From the NCBI RefSeq assembly GCF_002159665.1, contig NZ_NFJC01000028.1:1-41250 (forward strand): a DNA stretch of 41,250 nucleotides, in the 5' to 3' direction. Position numbers and translations under genes: made by a program. The stretch comes from Desulfovibrio sp. An276 (GTDB lineage Bacteria; Desulfobacterota; Desulfovibrionia; Desulfovibrionales; Desulfovibrionaceae). The notes beneath the pieces were generated by a model that was given only the letters and a program-made list of their open reading frames with translations, was not told where the DNA came from and did no database searches. Position 1 is the first letter of the stretch. Every line of letters starts with the position of its first letter. Positions 1-7,914 of this stretch are shown here, piece by piece.

Positions 1-596
1 TTTTTTGAAGTCATAAAACACTGTAACAGCAAGAAATATCTGGAAATATTTGAGGACTGAGCAGGATTAAAACGCACCATCAGGTATCGAGATTCTGGAA
101 ATTCACGAATATAGGTCAGTCCTTGTGTCTCACGCCTGCACAAAAGCTCTTCCTCAAAAAAAGCAGAAAAGCAGCCCCTTCTTCTGCGCTCTTGCGTGCG
201 CCAGAAGTTTTGCATTGGAACAGGAACAATTTCAAAGCAACGCACTCGTATTTTCTTCCTTCGTGGGGAGACAAAAACAAATGTTACAGAAGTGTGACGC
301 AGACAAAGTCAGACACGAGAGTGCGCAAGAAGTCTGGACCAGTAACAAAAAAGATAGTATTCTGTCGACACTAGGCATACATGTATCTTCCCTGTGACAA
401 AATACGGCAAATTGTCACCTTACGCTTGTCACTAGCAAAAATTGTCCTGTACTGGCTTGCGCCGGAATGCTTTCCCAACCTTTTTTGCTACTCCTCCCAA
501 AGGAAAGGACGACAGGCTTGCAGGAAGGCACCGTACCTGTCGCGGGGGAAAAATAGTCACTTCGGGGCAAGTCCCCTTCGCTCAAGGAGTTTAGCA
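1..596. other. Gene-free leader upstream of the sugar-acid operon
   Basis: No frame here looks like a real gene: the open frames are short, overlap each other and lack recognisable motifs. The left part is AT-rich. The right half carries the TTGTCAC repeat cluster listed separately, and a small GGGG-CAAGT-CCCC hairpin lies near 557-569 just before the ribosome binding site of ltnD. In E. coli the equivalent ygb operon has a DeoR-family regulator next to it; none is visible in this window, so a regulator gene could lie to the left of base 1. Confidence 0.6.
394..448 (+). promoter_or_regulatory. TTGTCAC repeat cluster, candidate operator
   Basis: GTGACAA at 394-400 and TTGTCAC at 412-418 form a perfect 7-bp inverted repeat with an 11-base spacer. 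A second TTGTCAC follows at 426-432 and a TTGTCCT at 442-448. The repeats start 14 and 16 bases apart. They sit about 150-200 bases before ltnD, the first gene of a catabolic operon, so a repressor or activator site is the simplest reading. TTGTCA at 426 could also serve as a -35 box, with TGTACT at 448-453 as a weak -10. Confidence 0.45.
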
Positions 597-1511
597 ATGT
601 CAGCGATCAAAAATGTCTGCGTTATCGGACTCGGTACCATGGGTATGGGAGCGGCAAAGTCCTGCATCAAGGCCGGGCTCAATACCTACGGCGGAGATAT
701 CAGCGACAAGGCTTTGGAAACACTGAAGGAAGCAGGTGCTGTCAAGGTTTCCAAAACCCCCAAGGAATTTGCCTCCGAGCTCGACGCAGTGCTTGTGCTT
801 GTGGTCAACGCGGCCCAGGTGCGCAGCGTGCTTTTCGGCGACAACCCCGAGGATTGCCTGGCCTCTGCCCTGAAAAAGGGGACTCCTGTTATGGTGTCTT
901 CCACCATGGCTGCTTCGGACGCCAAGGACATTGGCGAAAAACTGGCCTCTTACGGCCTTCCCATGCTTGACGCTCCGGTCTCCGGCGGCGCAGTCAAGGC
1001 CAATATTGGCGAAATGACTGTCATGGCTTCCGGCGATCCTGCCACCTTCGAGGCACTCAAGCCCCTGCTCGATGCGGTGGCAGGCAAGGTCTACAATATC
1101 GGCAGCGAAATCGGCCTTGGTGCCAGCGTGAAAATCGTCCATCAGCTTCTTGCAGGCGTGCATATCGCCGTTGCCGCAGAAGCCATGGCCATGGCCGCCA
1201 AGGCTGGCATCCCCCTGGACATCATGTATGACGTTGTCACCAATGCTGCCGGCAACTCCTGGATGTTCGAAAACCGCATGAAGCACGTCCTTGAGGGCGA
1301 CTACACCCCTCTCTCCGCTGTGGACATCTTTGTGAAGGATCTGGGTCTTGTGACCGACACTGCCAAGGCCATGCACTTCCCCATTCCCCTGGCCTCCACA
1401 GCCTTCTCCATGTTTACTTCCGCCTCCAATGCCGGCTACGGCAGATGGGACGACAGCGCAGTCATCAAGATTTTCAACGGCATCACGCTCCCCGAAGAAA
1501 AGAAACACTAG
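597..1511 (+). CDS. ltnD: L-threonate dehydrogenase-type beta-hydroxyacid dehydrogenase
   Basis: A 304-residue NAD-dependent dehydrogenase of the 3-hydroxyisobutyrate / tartronate semialdehyde reductase family. The N-terminal Rossmann motif GLGTMGMG, the substrate-loop sequence DAPVSGGAVKANIGEMTVMASGD (abbreviated here as DAPVSGG) and the catalytic-lysine helix around GLGASVKIVHQ are all present. In the tetronate pathway LtnD oxidises C2 of L-threonate to 2-oxo-tetronate. The ATG at 597 is chosen because AAGGAG lies 7 bases upstream and the protein then starts right at the nucleotide fold; an in-frame ATG at 381 would add 72 unrelated residues. It is the first gene of a five-gene operon with kinase, decarboxylase, isomerase and permease, which supports LtnD over other family members. 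Substrate stereochemistry (L-threonate, D-threonate or erythronate) cannot be read from sequence alone. Confidence 0.85.
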   Translation: MSAIKNVCVIGLGTMGMGAAKSCIKAGLNTYGGDISDKALETLKEAGAVKVSKTPKEFASELDAVLVLVVNAAQVRSVLFGDNPEDCLASALKKGTPVMVSSTMAASDAKDIGEKLASYGLPMLDAPVSGGAVKANIGEMTVMASGDPATFEALKPLLDAVAGKVYNIGSEIGLGASVKIVHQLLAGVHIAVAAEAMAMAAKAGIPLDIMYDVVTNAAGNSWMFENRMKHVLEGDYTPLSAVDIFVKDLGLVTDTAKAMHFPIPLASTAFSMFTSASNAGYGRWDDSAVIKIFNGITLPEEKKH

Positions 1512-1526
1512 GACGAGGACAGCCAC

Positions 1527-2804
1527 ATGACTCTTAAGATAGGCGTGATTGCCGATGACTTCACCGGCGCCACGGACATTGCGAGCTTCCTTGTCCTGAA
1601 CGGCCTGAAAACCGTGCAGCTGTGCGGCGTGAGCGAAGACCTTCCGGCCCCGGACGTAGAGGCCGTGGTCATCAGCCACAAATCGCGCTCCTGCCCGGCA
1701 GAGGAAGCCATCCGGGAAACCCGAACTTCCCTGGACTGGCTCGTGAAAAACGGCTGCAAGCAGATCTACTTCAAGTACTGCTCGACCTTCGACAGCACAA
1801 GCAAGGGCAATATCGGCCCTGTCACGGACGCTCTCATGGAGAGGCTTGGCACAGGCTTTACCATCTTCCAGCCTGCACTTCCCGTGAACGGCCGCACTGT
1901 CTTCAAGGGCTATCTCTTTGTGGGTGACGTTCTGCTGGAAGAATCCGGCATGAAGAATCATCCCATTACTCCCATGACGGACAGCTCCCTCTTGCGCCTC
2001 GTTGAAATGCAGTCAAAGGGCAAGTGCGGCCTTGTCAGCCTCGAAGTGGTGAAAAAGGGCCCGCAGGCCATCAGGGATCGCATTGCCGAGCTTGAAAAGG
2101 CCGGCTTCAGCTACGCCGTGCTTGATGCCACGGACGAAAACGATCTTGTCGCCCAAGGCGAGGCCCTGAAGGACATGCCCCTTGTGACCGGTGGCTCCGG
2201 CCTTGCCATTGGCCTTGCCCGCGCAGTGCGCGAGGCTGACGCGGATCCGGAAAAAGCCCAGCAGGCAGGCTATCCCGCAGGCCAAAAATGCGCAGTCCTT
2301 TCCGGTTCCTGCTCTGTCATGACCAACAAGCAGGTGGCCTTCTACAAGGAAAGGGCAGCGGCAAAGCTCGTGGATGTGGACGCCCTGCTTTCCGAAGGCA
2401 CAAACATGGACACCATGGTTGGCGAGTACAGGGACTTTATCCTCTCCCATCAGGAAGACGCCCTGGCACCTCTTGTCTACGCCACTGCCAACCCAGAGGA
2501 GCTCGCCCGCGTGCAGGAAAAATACGGCGTGGAGGCATCCTCCAGGGCTGTGGAAAACTTCTTTGCTGCCCTTGCAGCGAGCCTTGCCAAGGATGGCACG
2601 GAACGCTTCATAGTCGCAGGCGGCGAGACCTCCGGCATCGTCACCAAGGCACTGGGCGTTCAGGGCTTCTACATTGGCCCTGCCATTGCCCCTGGTGTGC
2701 CGTGGGTGCGCTCCATAAACAATCTTGTCAGCCTCACTCTCAAATCCGGCAATTTCGGTCAGGAAGACTTCTTTGTCCGCGCCCAGGAAAACTTTCCCGT
2801 CTAG
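1527..2804 (+). CDS. otnK: Four-carbon acid sugar kinase (3-oxo-tetronate kinase)
   Basis: A 425-residue protein of the four-carbon acid sugar kinase family (formerly DUF1537). The N-terminal domain opens with GVIADDFTGATDIASF, typical of the family, and carries YFKYCSTFDSTSKGN. The C-terminal nucleotide-binding domain has LVTGGSGLAIG near residue 215 and VAGGETSGIVTKAL followed by GPAIAPGVPW near the end. OtnK phosphorylates 3-oxo-tetronate to its 4-phosphate using ATP. It follows ltnD by 15 bases and precedes the class II aldolase-type decarboxylase, the order seen in E. coli ygbJKLM. A plain kinase of D-threonate or erythronate (DtnK type) is less likely because the partner genes are the LtnD/OtnC/OtnI set rather than a PdxA-type dehydrogenase. 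Confidence 0.87.
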   Translation: MTLKIGVIADDFTGATDIASFLVLNGLKTVQLCGVSEDLPAPDVEAVVISHKSRSCPAEEAIRETRTSLDWLVKNGCKQIYFKYCSTFDSTSKGNIGPVTDALMERLGTGFTIFQPALPVNGRTVFKGYLFVGDVLLEESGMKNHPITPMTDSSLLRLVEMQSKGKCGLVSLEVVKKGPQAIRDRIAELEKAGFSYAVLDATDENDLVAQGEALKDMPLVTGGSGLAIGLARAVREADADPEKAQQAGYPAGQKCAVLSGSCSVMTNKQVAFYKERAAAKLVDVDALLSEGTNMDTMVGEYRDFILSHQEDALAPLVYATANPEELARVQEKYGVEASSRAVENFFAALAASLAKDGTERFIVAGGETSGIVTKALGVQGFYIGPAIAPGVPWVRSINNLVSLTLKSGNFGQEDFFVRAQENFPV

Positions 2805-2833
2805 GGTCTGAACCTGGCACGACACCGCTATAC

Positions 2834-2876
2834 GGAGGTGGTGCGGGTTCCGGCCGGAGCCCGCACCAGACAAACG
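2834..2876 (+). promoter_or_regulatory. Hairpin between distant Shine-Dalgarno and otnC start
   Basis: GGAG at 2834-2837 is 39 bases from the likely ATG at 2877, too far to work linearly. Bases 2839-2851 pair with 2856-2868 (TGGTGCGGG against CCCGCACCA, continuing through TTCC against GGAG with one wobble) around a GGCC loop. This 13-bp stem would loop out 30 bases and place the GGAG about 9 bases from the ATG. A second GGAG at 2856-2859 is inside the stem. Confidence 0.55.
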
Positions 2877-3503
2877 ATGAAATACGAAAGGGAAATTGTC
2901 GAATTTGTGGAAGTCGGCAGGACACTGTACGACAGGGGGTATGCCACGGGATCTGCCGGCAACATGAGCGTACTTTTGCCTGACGGCAATATTCTTGCCA
3001 CGCCCACAGGATCCTGCATGGGCAGGCTTGATCCCGAAACGCTTTCTGTCCTCACCCGGGACGGAACCCTTGTTGCCGGAGCAAAGGCCACCAAGGAAGT
3101 GCTCTTCCACATGGCCCTGTACGACAACAATCCCGACATACGCGCTGTTGTCCACCTGCACTGCTGCTACTGCACAGCTCTTTCCTGCCTGAAGGATCTT
3201 GACGAGAAAAGCGTCATACGTCCCTTTACGCCCTACGTTGTCATGCGCATGGGCGAGATTCCGCTTGTTCCCTACCACAAACCGGGCTCACCCCTGCTTG
3301 CCGAGGATCTCGGCAAAGTGGCCCCGGGACATCTGGCCTTCCTCATGGCCAACCACGGCATGATCGCCTGTGGCAAGGATCTCACAAGCGCAGTCAACAA
3401 TGCAGAAGAGCTGGAAGCAACGGCAAGACTGTATTTTGTCCTTGCAAACGACAGAGATCGCATTCGCTATCTCACTGAAGAAGAAACAAGGGAGCTTAGA
3501 TAA
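2877..3503 (+). CDS. otnC: 3-oxo-tetronate 4-phosphate decarboxylase, class II aldolase fold
   Basis: A 208-residue class II aldolase/adducin-family protein. Family signs are the SAGNMS phosphate-binding loop near residue 27, the metal-binding [12 protein letters not shown] pair of histidines near residues 84-95, and a third His in [11 protein letters not shown]. OtnC decarboxylates 3-oxo-tetronate 4-phosphate to dihydroxyacetone phosphate and CO2. The ATG at 2877 gives the usual family N-terminus ([10 protein letters not shown]); a GTG at 2838 is in frame but would encode part of a strong hairpin and has its GGAG directly abutting, so it was not chosen. The stop overlaps the ATG of the next gene (TAATG), which suggests translational coupling. 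Confidence 0.85.
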   Translation: MKYEREIVEFVEVGRTLYDRGYATGSAGNMSVLLPDGNILATPTGSCMGRLDPETLSVLTRDGTLVAGAKATKEVLFHMALYDNNPDIRAVVHLHCCYCTALSCLKDLDEKSVIRPFTPYVVMRMGEIPLVPYHKPGSPLLAEDLGKVAPGHLAFLMANHGMIACGKDLTSAVNNAEELEATARLYFVLANDRDRIRYLTEEETRELR

Positions 3504-4282
3504 TGCCCAAATTTGCTGCCAATCTGACCATGATGTTCAAGGAAGTGGACTTCATGGATCGCTTTGCCAGGGCCGCACAGTGCGGCTTCAAGGCTGTGGA
3601 ATTTCTCTGGCCCTATGACTACGACAAAAAGGATCTTGCCAAGGCTCTAAAGGACAACGGGCTTACTCTCGCCCTGTTCAACACCACCGCTGGCAACGTG
3701 GCAGGCGGAGAGTGGGGCCATGCAGGCCTGCCCGGCCGCGAGGCCGACTTCAAGTCGGAAATAGAAGAGGCTCTCGACTACGCCATTGCCCTCGACTGCC
3801 GCACAGTGCATGTCATGTCCGCAGTGGTTCCCTATCCCGAGGAAAGGGAGCTGTGCCGCAACGTCTTTGTGAAAAACATGCGCATGGCTGCAGACCTTTT
3901 TGCAAAGCACGACAAGGTCCTCACCATGGAGGCACTCTGCCCGGACATCAAGCCCCGCTACCTCTACCACAGCCAGTACGAAACCATGGCCCTGCGCGAG
4001 GTCATTGGTCGTGACAATGTCTTCACCCAGCTCGACACCTTCCACGCCCAGATGGTGGACGGCAATCTCACCCACCTCATTCGCGACTTTGCCGGTGCCT
4101 ACGGCCATGTGCAAATCGCTGCTGCCCCGAGCCGCCACGAGCCGGATGAGGGCGAGATAGACTACAGCTACATCTTCAGGCTCTTCGACGAAGTTGGGTA
4201 TACCGGATACATTGGCTGCGAGTACAACCCTCGCGGCAACACGGAAGAAGGCCTTGGATGGTTTGCCCCCTACAAGGGCTAG
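3503..4282 (+). CDS. otnI: 2-oxo-tetronate isomerase, hydroxypyruvate isomerase family
   Basis: A 259-residue TIM-barrel protein of the hydroxypyruvate isomerase / xylose isomerase-like family. It opens with [20 protein letters not shown] and has the barrel signatures [20 protein letters not shown], a conserved EALCPDIKP strand and TFHAQMVDG. OtnI converts 2-oxo-tetronate to 3-oxo-tetronate. GGAG lies 8 bases before the ATG, which overlaps the otnC stop by one base. Family length is about 258, so the gene looks complete. Alone it could be called hydroxypyruvate isomerase, but the operon makes OtnI the better name. Confidence 0.85.
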   Translation: MPKFAANLTMMFKEVDFMDRFARAAQCGFKAVEFLWPYDYDKKDLAKALKDNGLTLALFNTTAGNVAGGEWGHAGLPGREADFKSEIEEALDYAIALDCRTVHVMSAVVPYPEERELCRNVFVKNMRMAADLFAKHDKVLTMEALCPDIKPRYLYHSQYETMALREVIGRDNVFTQLDTFHAQMVDGNLTHLIRDFAGAYGHVQIAAAPSRHEPDEGEIDYSYIFRLFDEVGYTGYIGCEYNPRGNTEEGLGWFAPYKG

Positions 4283-4346
4283 TCATCTGCCGGGCTAAAG
4301 TCCCGGCCCACTCTACTCACACTTCTCGGCCTGACAGGATACGCCT

Positions 4347-5726
4347 ATGTCAACAACAGCGTTACTGTGCATAGCACTCTTCTCGGTGCTTCTGCTCCTC
4401 TTTCTCGTGATCAGGATGAAGGTCTCGGCCTTTGTGTCGCTCCTGCTCGTGTCCATGATCACGGCACTGATAGCCGGCATCCCGGTGGACAAGGTCATGC
4501 CCACCCTCATCGCCGGCATGGGGTCAACCCTTGGCTCCATCACCATCATCGTGGGCCTTGGCGCCATTCTCGGCAAGATGATTGAAGTCTCGGGCGGCGC
4601 GGAAGCCCTTGCCTCCTACTTCAGCAGACTGCTTGGCGTGAGCAAAACCGTAGCTGCAGTCACGATCGCCGGCTTTATTCTCGGCATCCCGATCTTCGTG
4701 GACGTGGGCTTTATCATCCTGGCCCCCATTGTCCTGGGTTTTGCCAGATTCACCAAGGCCAACCCCATAGTCTACGGTCTGCCTGTGGCAGCAGCCATGC
4801 TGACCGTGCACGTGGTGGTTCCGCCCCATCCCGGCCCTGTTGCCGCAGCCAACATTCTCCATGCTGACGTGGGCATGCTGACCCTGCTCGGCATCCTCCT
4901 CTGTATCCCCACCTCCATCTGTGCCTTCTACTTTGCCCGTTCGGTCATAAGAAAGCATCTGGCAGCCAAGGGCGAGTCCGCGGAAATCCGCACGGACATC
5001 ACCTCCCTGAACATGGCTGACATCCAGTCCGACAGAGTCAAGCTCGACAATCTCGAGCCTCCGAGTGTGGGCCTTATCCTTACCCTGGTCATCCTGCCCA
5101 TCGCCCTCATCATGCTGGGCACGGTCTCGGCGACCGTCCTCGACAAGGCAAGCTCCCTGTACAGGGTAGCCCAGTTCCTGGGCTCCCCCGGCACGGCCCT
5201 CATGATTTCCATCCTGCTCGCCTTCTACTTCATTGGCATCAAGAGGGGCTGGGAACTCGGCCGCATAGGCGAAGTCATGGACGACGCCCTGCCCACTGCA
5301 GCAGTGGTCATCCTGGTCACTGGTGGTGGCGGCGTGTTCGGCAAGGTTCTCACCGAAACAGGCGTCGGCACGGCACTTGCCAACACCCTTGTCTCCCTGG
5401 GCATCCCGATCCTGCCCGCAGCCTTCATCATCGCGGCTGCACTGCGCGCCTCCCAGGGATCGGCCACCGTGGCCATCCTGACTACAGCCGGCCTGCTTGC
5501 AGACGCTGCAGCAGCCTACAGCGACAACTACCGCGTGATGATCACCATAGCCATCGGCTTTGGCGGCTTCGGCTTCTCGCACATCAACGACAGCTTCTTC
5601 TGGATTCTGACGAAGTATCTGAACATGAGCGTGAGCGAAGGCCTGCGCACCTGGACGCTGATCACCTCGGTGATAGGCATAGTTGGTTTCTTCTTCACCT
5701 GGCTTGTGACAATGCTCTTCTTCTAG
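4347..5726 (+). CDS. GntP-family sugar-acid permease
   Basis: A 459-residue, almost wholly hydrophobic inner-membrane protein with roughly 12 predicted membrane segments. GntP-family marks include GIPIFVDVGFIILAPIV near residue 115 and VVVPPHPGPVAAANIL near 155, and a glycine-rich GGGGVFGKVL stretch in the second half. These are proton-coupled gluconate/sugar-acid carriers; here it most likely imports threonate or a related four-carbon acid, matching YgbN in E. coli. It is the last gene of the operon, 64 bases after otnI, and is followed by a strong terminator. Confidence 0.87.
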   Translation: MSTTALLCIALFSVLLLLFLVIRMKVSAFVSLLLVSMITALIAGIPVDKVMPTLIAGMGSTLGSITIIVGLGAILGKMIEVSGGAEALASYFSRLLGVSKTVAAVTIAGFILGIPIFVDVGFIILAPIVLGFARFTKANPIVYGLPVAAAMLTVHVVVPPHPGPVAAANILHADVGMLTLLGILLCIPTSICAFYFARSVIRKHLAAKGESAEIRTDITSLNMADIQSDRVKLDNLEPPSVGLILTLVILPIALIMLGTVSATVLDKASSLYRVAQFLGSPGTALMISILLAFYFIGIKRGWELGRIGEVMDDALPTAAVVILVTGGGGVFGKVLTETGVGTALANTLVSLGIPILPAAFIIAAALRASQGSATVAILTTAGLLADAAAAYSDNYRVMITIAIGFGGFGFSHINDSFFWILTKYLNMSVSEGLRTWTLITSVIGIVGFFFTWLVTMLFF

Positions 5727-5771
5727 CAAGAGAGGCTTCGTTGCCCTGAGAGAGGGCAAAGCCCAAAATGG

Positions 5772-5814
5772 AGGGGCGGACAAGCAGCTCAAAGCTGCAT
5801 GTCCGCCCCTTTTC
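5772..5814 (+). terminator. Rho-independent terminator of the ltnD-permease operon
   Basis: GGGGCGGACA at 5773-5782 pairs with TGTCCGCCCC at 5800-5809; inside it GCAGCT pairs with AGCTGC around a CAA loop. TTTT follows at 5810-5813. It also lies just beyond the stop of the minus-strand gene that ends at 5839, and may stop transcription from that side less efficiently. Confidence 0.85.
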
Positions 5815-5838
5815 GTGGAGTTGTGAAATTTTTGTCCG

Positions 5839-7845
5839 CTAGAAGAACTTCTCGCAGACAGTCTTGTCCTTTCTGAATTTTTCCAGATTGCCCAGACGGG
5901 GATCTGGCAGATTGGCCAGAAATTCCCCCTGCGGCTCCCCGACAATGCTTGCGGAATGCAGGACAGAAGCGGCCAGTTGGCCGCAGTACCAGTCAGCGGG
6001 CAGGGACTCCCTGCTCCCCTGTGTCTTCATGCACTGCTTGCACACAGCGTTGAACTCGGGGCTCTCGTTGTTCACGGCAAGCTCCGAGCCAAGCAAAAAG
6101 AGTGCCGATGCGTCGCCGCTTGAGCGGGCGTACAGTATGGCCTTTGCGAGCTCCTGCCCCATCTCCTTTTGCTGCTTCTGGGTTTTGGCCTCCAGACTCT
6201 TCAGGATGACAAGCCCCACGTAGCCCAGGGGATCCTTTTGGGACGCTGCCCAGCCGAAGAGCTCCCTAGCCCACTCGATATTCTGCTCGCCCTTGCCCCT
6301 GAGGCCCTTGATCCAGCCAAGCTGACGTATGGCTTCCAAGGCAAGAACACGCGGATGAGGATGTGGGTGATTCTCTTGCGCAAGCAGGCTCTGAAGAAGC
6401 TCAAGCCCCTTCTCGGTATCCTGTTTAAGCCCGTGCAGACCGCGCAAAAGGGAGTCGGTAAACCAGCAGTTTGCGTCCGAATTTCCCTTCATTGCTGCTT
6501 CGTGAATGTTTTTCAGCGCGCGTTCGACGGAGTCCTCGCTATTGGGGAAGAGAATCAGCATTCTCCCCCTAGCAAAAAGCACGGCAGGGATCTTGTCCAG
6601 GCTCTTGTCGTCAAGAAGCGTGTCCTCGTGATACTCTATGAACTTGTCCCCCCAGAGAAATTCCGCAAGGATCGTATCACAAAGATCTTCCGGATAACCG
6701 GCTTTTGCTGCCTGAAGCAGCAGCTTGTCTCCCTTTGGATCGTCGAGAGTGCGCAAAAGGCGCCCCTGCAGACCGTGGATCCTGGCTGCGTAGTCGGCAC
6801 CAAGATTGGGATGGCGGAGTATCCCTTCCAGCAGGAACACATCCTTTTCCGCAAGACCTACATAATGCGACCCGACAAAGTTCGCCTGTATGTACTGGAA
6901 CAGGGCTCCCAGATCGCCCTGCATGAGAGCTCTCTCGTAAAAACGCGTCACACGCGGGTCCGGAAACAATCTGGAAGATTGATGCTCACAGCTATCCAGA
7001 GACTCTGCGAACAGGCGCATGGCCCCTGTGTGCTCCTGCTCAATCAACGACTGAATGAGCGGCATATGCTTTGTGAAGGAGCTCACCGCCTCATTGTGCG
7101 CCCTGAATTTTTTGATATTCATGAGCATGACCAGGGCATCCCAGCTGTGATCCAGGGCCAGTGCGTACACGTGTTCCAGAACACTCTCAATCGCCTTCTG
7201 CTGCGTCTGTGTAGGGCAAAGCAATCCGTCTGCGGAGGCAAAGACCATCTCGTCGAAGTTGGCATCCAAGGCTTTTTGGACCCATGACTGCGCAGCTTCA
7301 GGCTCCCCAAGAGCATTGTAGGCGAAAAAGAGCATGCAATAGGCATAGGAAAAACCGCCGCTGGCTGCGACATCCAGCAGTGCCAGAAATTTCTCCCTTT
7401 TCTCTGTATCCGCCTTGCCCAGCTTGTCCAGATACATGTCTCCGGTCAGCTCAAAGAACATTTGCAGGGCCACAAAGCAGGAGGCGAGAACAGACCCCTC
7501 CTCGGCCATGGATTTAAGCTGGGCTACAACCTTTCCGCCAGTCCGAACTTTCGGAAACTTTTTCTCCTCATCAAATGTCCGTATCCCGGAATTCCGAAAA
7601 CTGTAGGGGTTGCCATACTTCTTTTCGAAATCAAGGATGCAGCCGCAGGCTTTCCCCTCAAGTTCCAGATCAAAGCCGCCTTGCTCACTGTCAGCCTCGC
7701 GCTGTGCCTGAAGCCATCGCGTAGCCTGATCCCCCAGGGAGCGTGTTCCGAAATACAGGCTTGATGCATCAAGCTTTGGCGCGCCGGAAGCTGTCTTACC
7801 GCGCCCCTTGCCCCTGGATTTTGCTATTCTTTTTCTTGTTGCCAT
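5839..7845 (-). CDS. Large Sel1/TPR-like solenoid protein, unknown function
   Basis: I do not recognise this 668-residue protein by name. It has no signal peptide or membrane segment. The first 25 residues are very basic (MATRKRIAKSRGKGRGK), and the rest is built of repeated amphipathic helices of the Sel1/TPR kind, for example LLDVAASGGFSYAYCMLFFAYNALGEPEA (near residue 155; shortened: AASGGFSYAYCM), AAKAGYPEDLC, AAMKGNSDANCWF and AILYARSSGDASALFLLGSEL. Such solenoids usually bind other proteins or scaffold them. The ATG has GAGG about 5 bases upstream. It lies 69 bases downstream of rimO on the same strand, so the two are probably cotranscribed. The basic tail might contact nucleic acid or ribosomes, which is only a guess from composition and the rimO neighbour. 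Confidence 0.75.
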   Translation of the reverse strand: MATRKRIAKSRGKGRGKTASGAPKLDASSLYFGTRSLGDQATRWLQAQREADSEQGGFDLELEGKACGCILDFEKKYGNPYSFRNSGIRTFDEEKKFPKVRTGGKVVAQLKSMAEEGSVLASCFVALQMFFELTGDMYLDKLGKADTEKREKFLALLDVAASGGFSYAYCMLFFAYNALGEPEAAQSWVQKALDANFDEMVFASADGLLCPTQTQQKAIESVLEHVYALALDHSWDALVMLMNIKKFRAHNEAVSSFTKHMPLIQSLIEQEHTGAMRLFAESLDSCEHQSSRLFPDPRVTRFYERALMQGDLGALFQYIQANFVGSHYVGLAEKDVFLLEGILRHPNLGADYAARIHGLQGRLLRTLDDPKGDKLLLQAAKAGYPEDLCDTILAEFLWGDKFIEYHEDTLLDDKSLDKIPAVLFARGRMLILFPNSEDSVERALKNIHEAAMKGNSDANCWFTDSLLRGLHGLKQDTEKGLELLQSLLAQENHPHPHPRVLALEAIRQLGWIKGLRGKGEQNIEWARELFGWAASQKDPLGYVGLVILKSLEAKTQKQQKEMGQELAKAILYARSSGDASALFLLGSELAVNNESPEFNAVCKQCMKTQGSRESLPADWYCGQLAASVLHSASIVGEPQGEFLANLPDPRLGNLEKFRKDKTVCEKFF

Positions 7846-7914
7846 ATAGTCCTCTTGGCTGATTATGAAATTGTGGGCATTTGCAATGCACTGACTTTCG
7901 ACAATTTTGCCTGC

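Noticed and set aside
381..596. Upstream extension of ltnD from ATG 381
   Set aside because: The added 72 residues do not resemble the family, and AAGGAG directly precedes ATG 597.
600..1961. Long minus-strand open frame opposite ltnD and otnK
   Set aside because: It is antisense to two well-recognised genes, has a His/Gly-rich composition typical of shadow frames in GC-rich DNA, and shows no motif.
4524..5945. 473-codon minus-strand open frame opposite the permease
   Set aside because: It crosses the strong terminator and the permease gene; composition is that of an antisense shadow.
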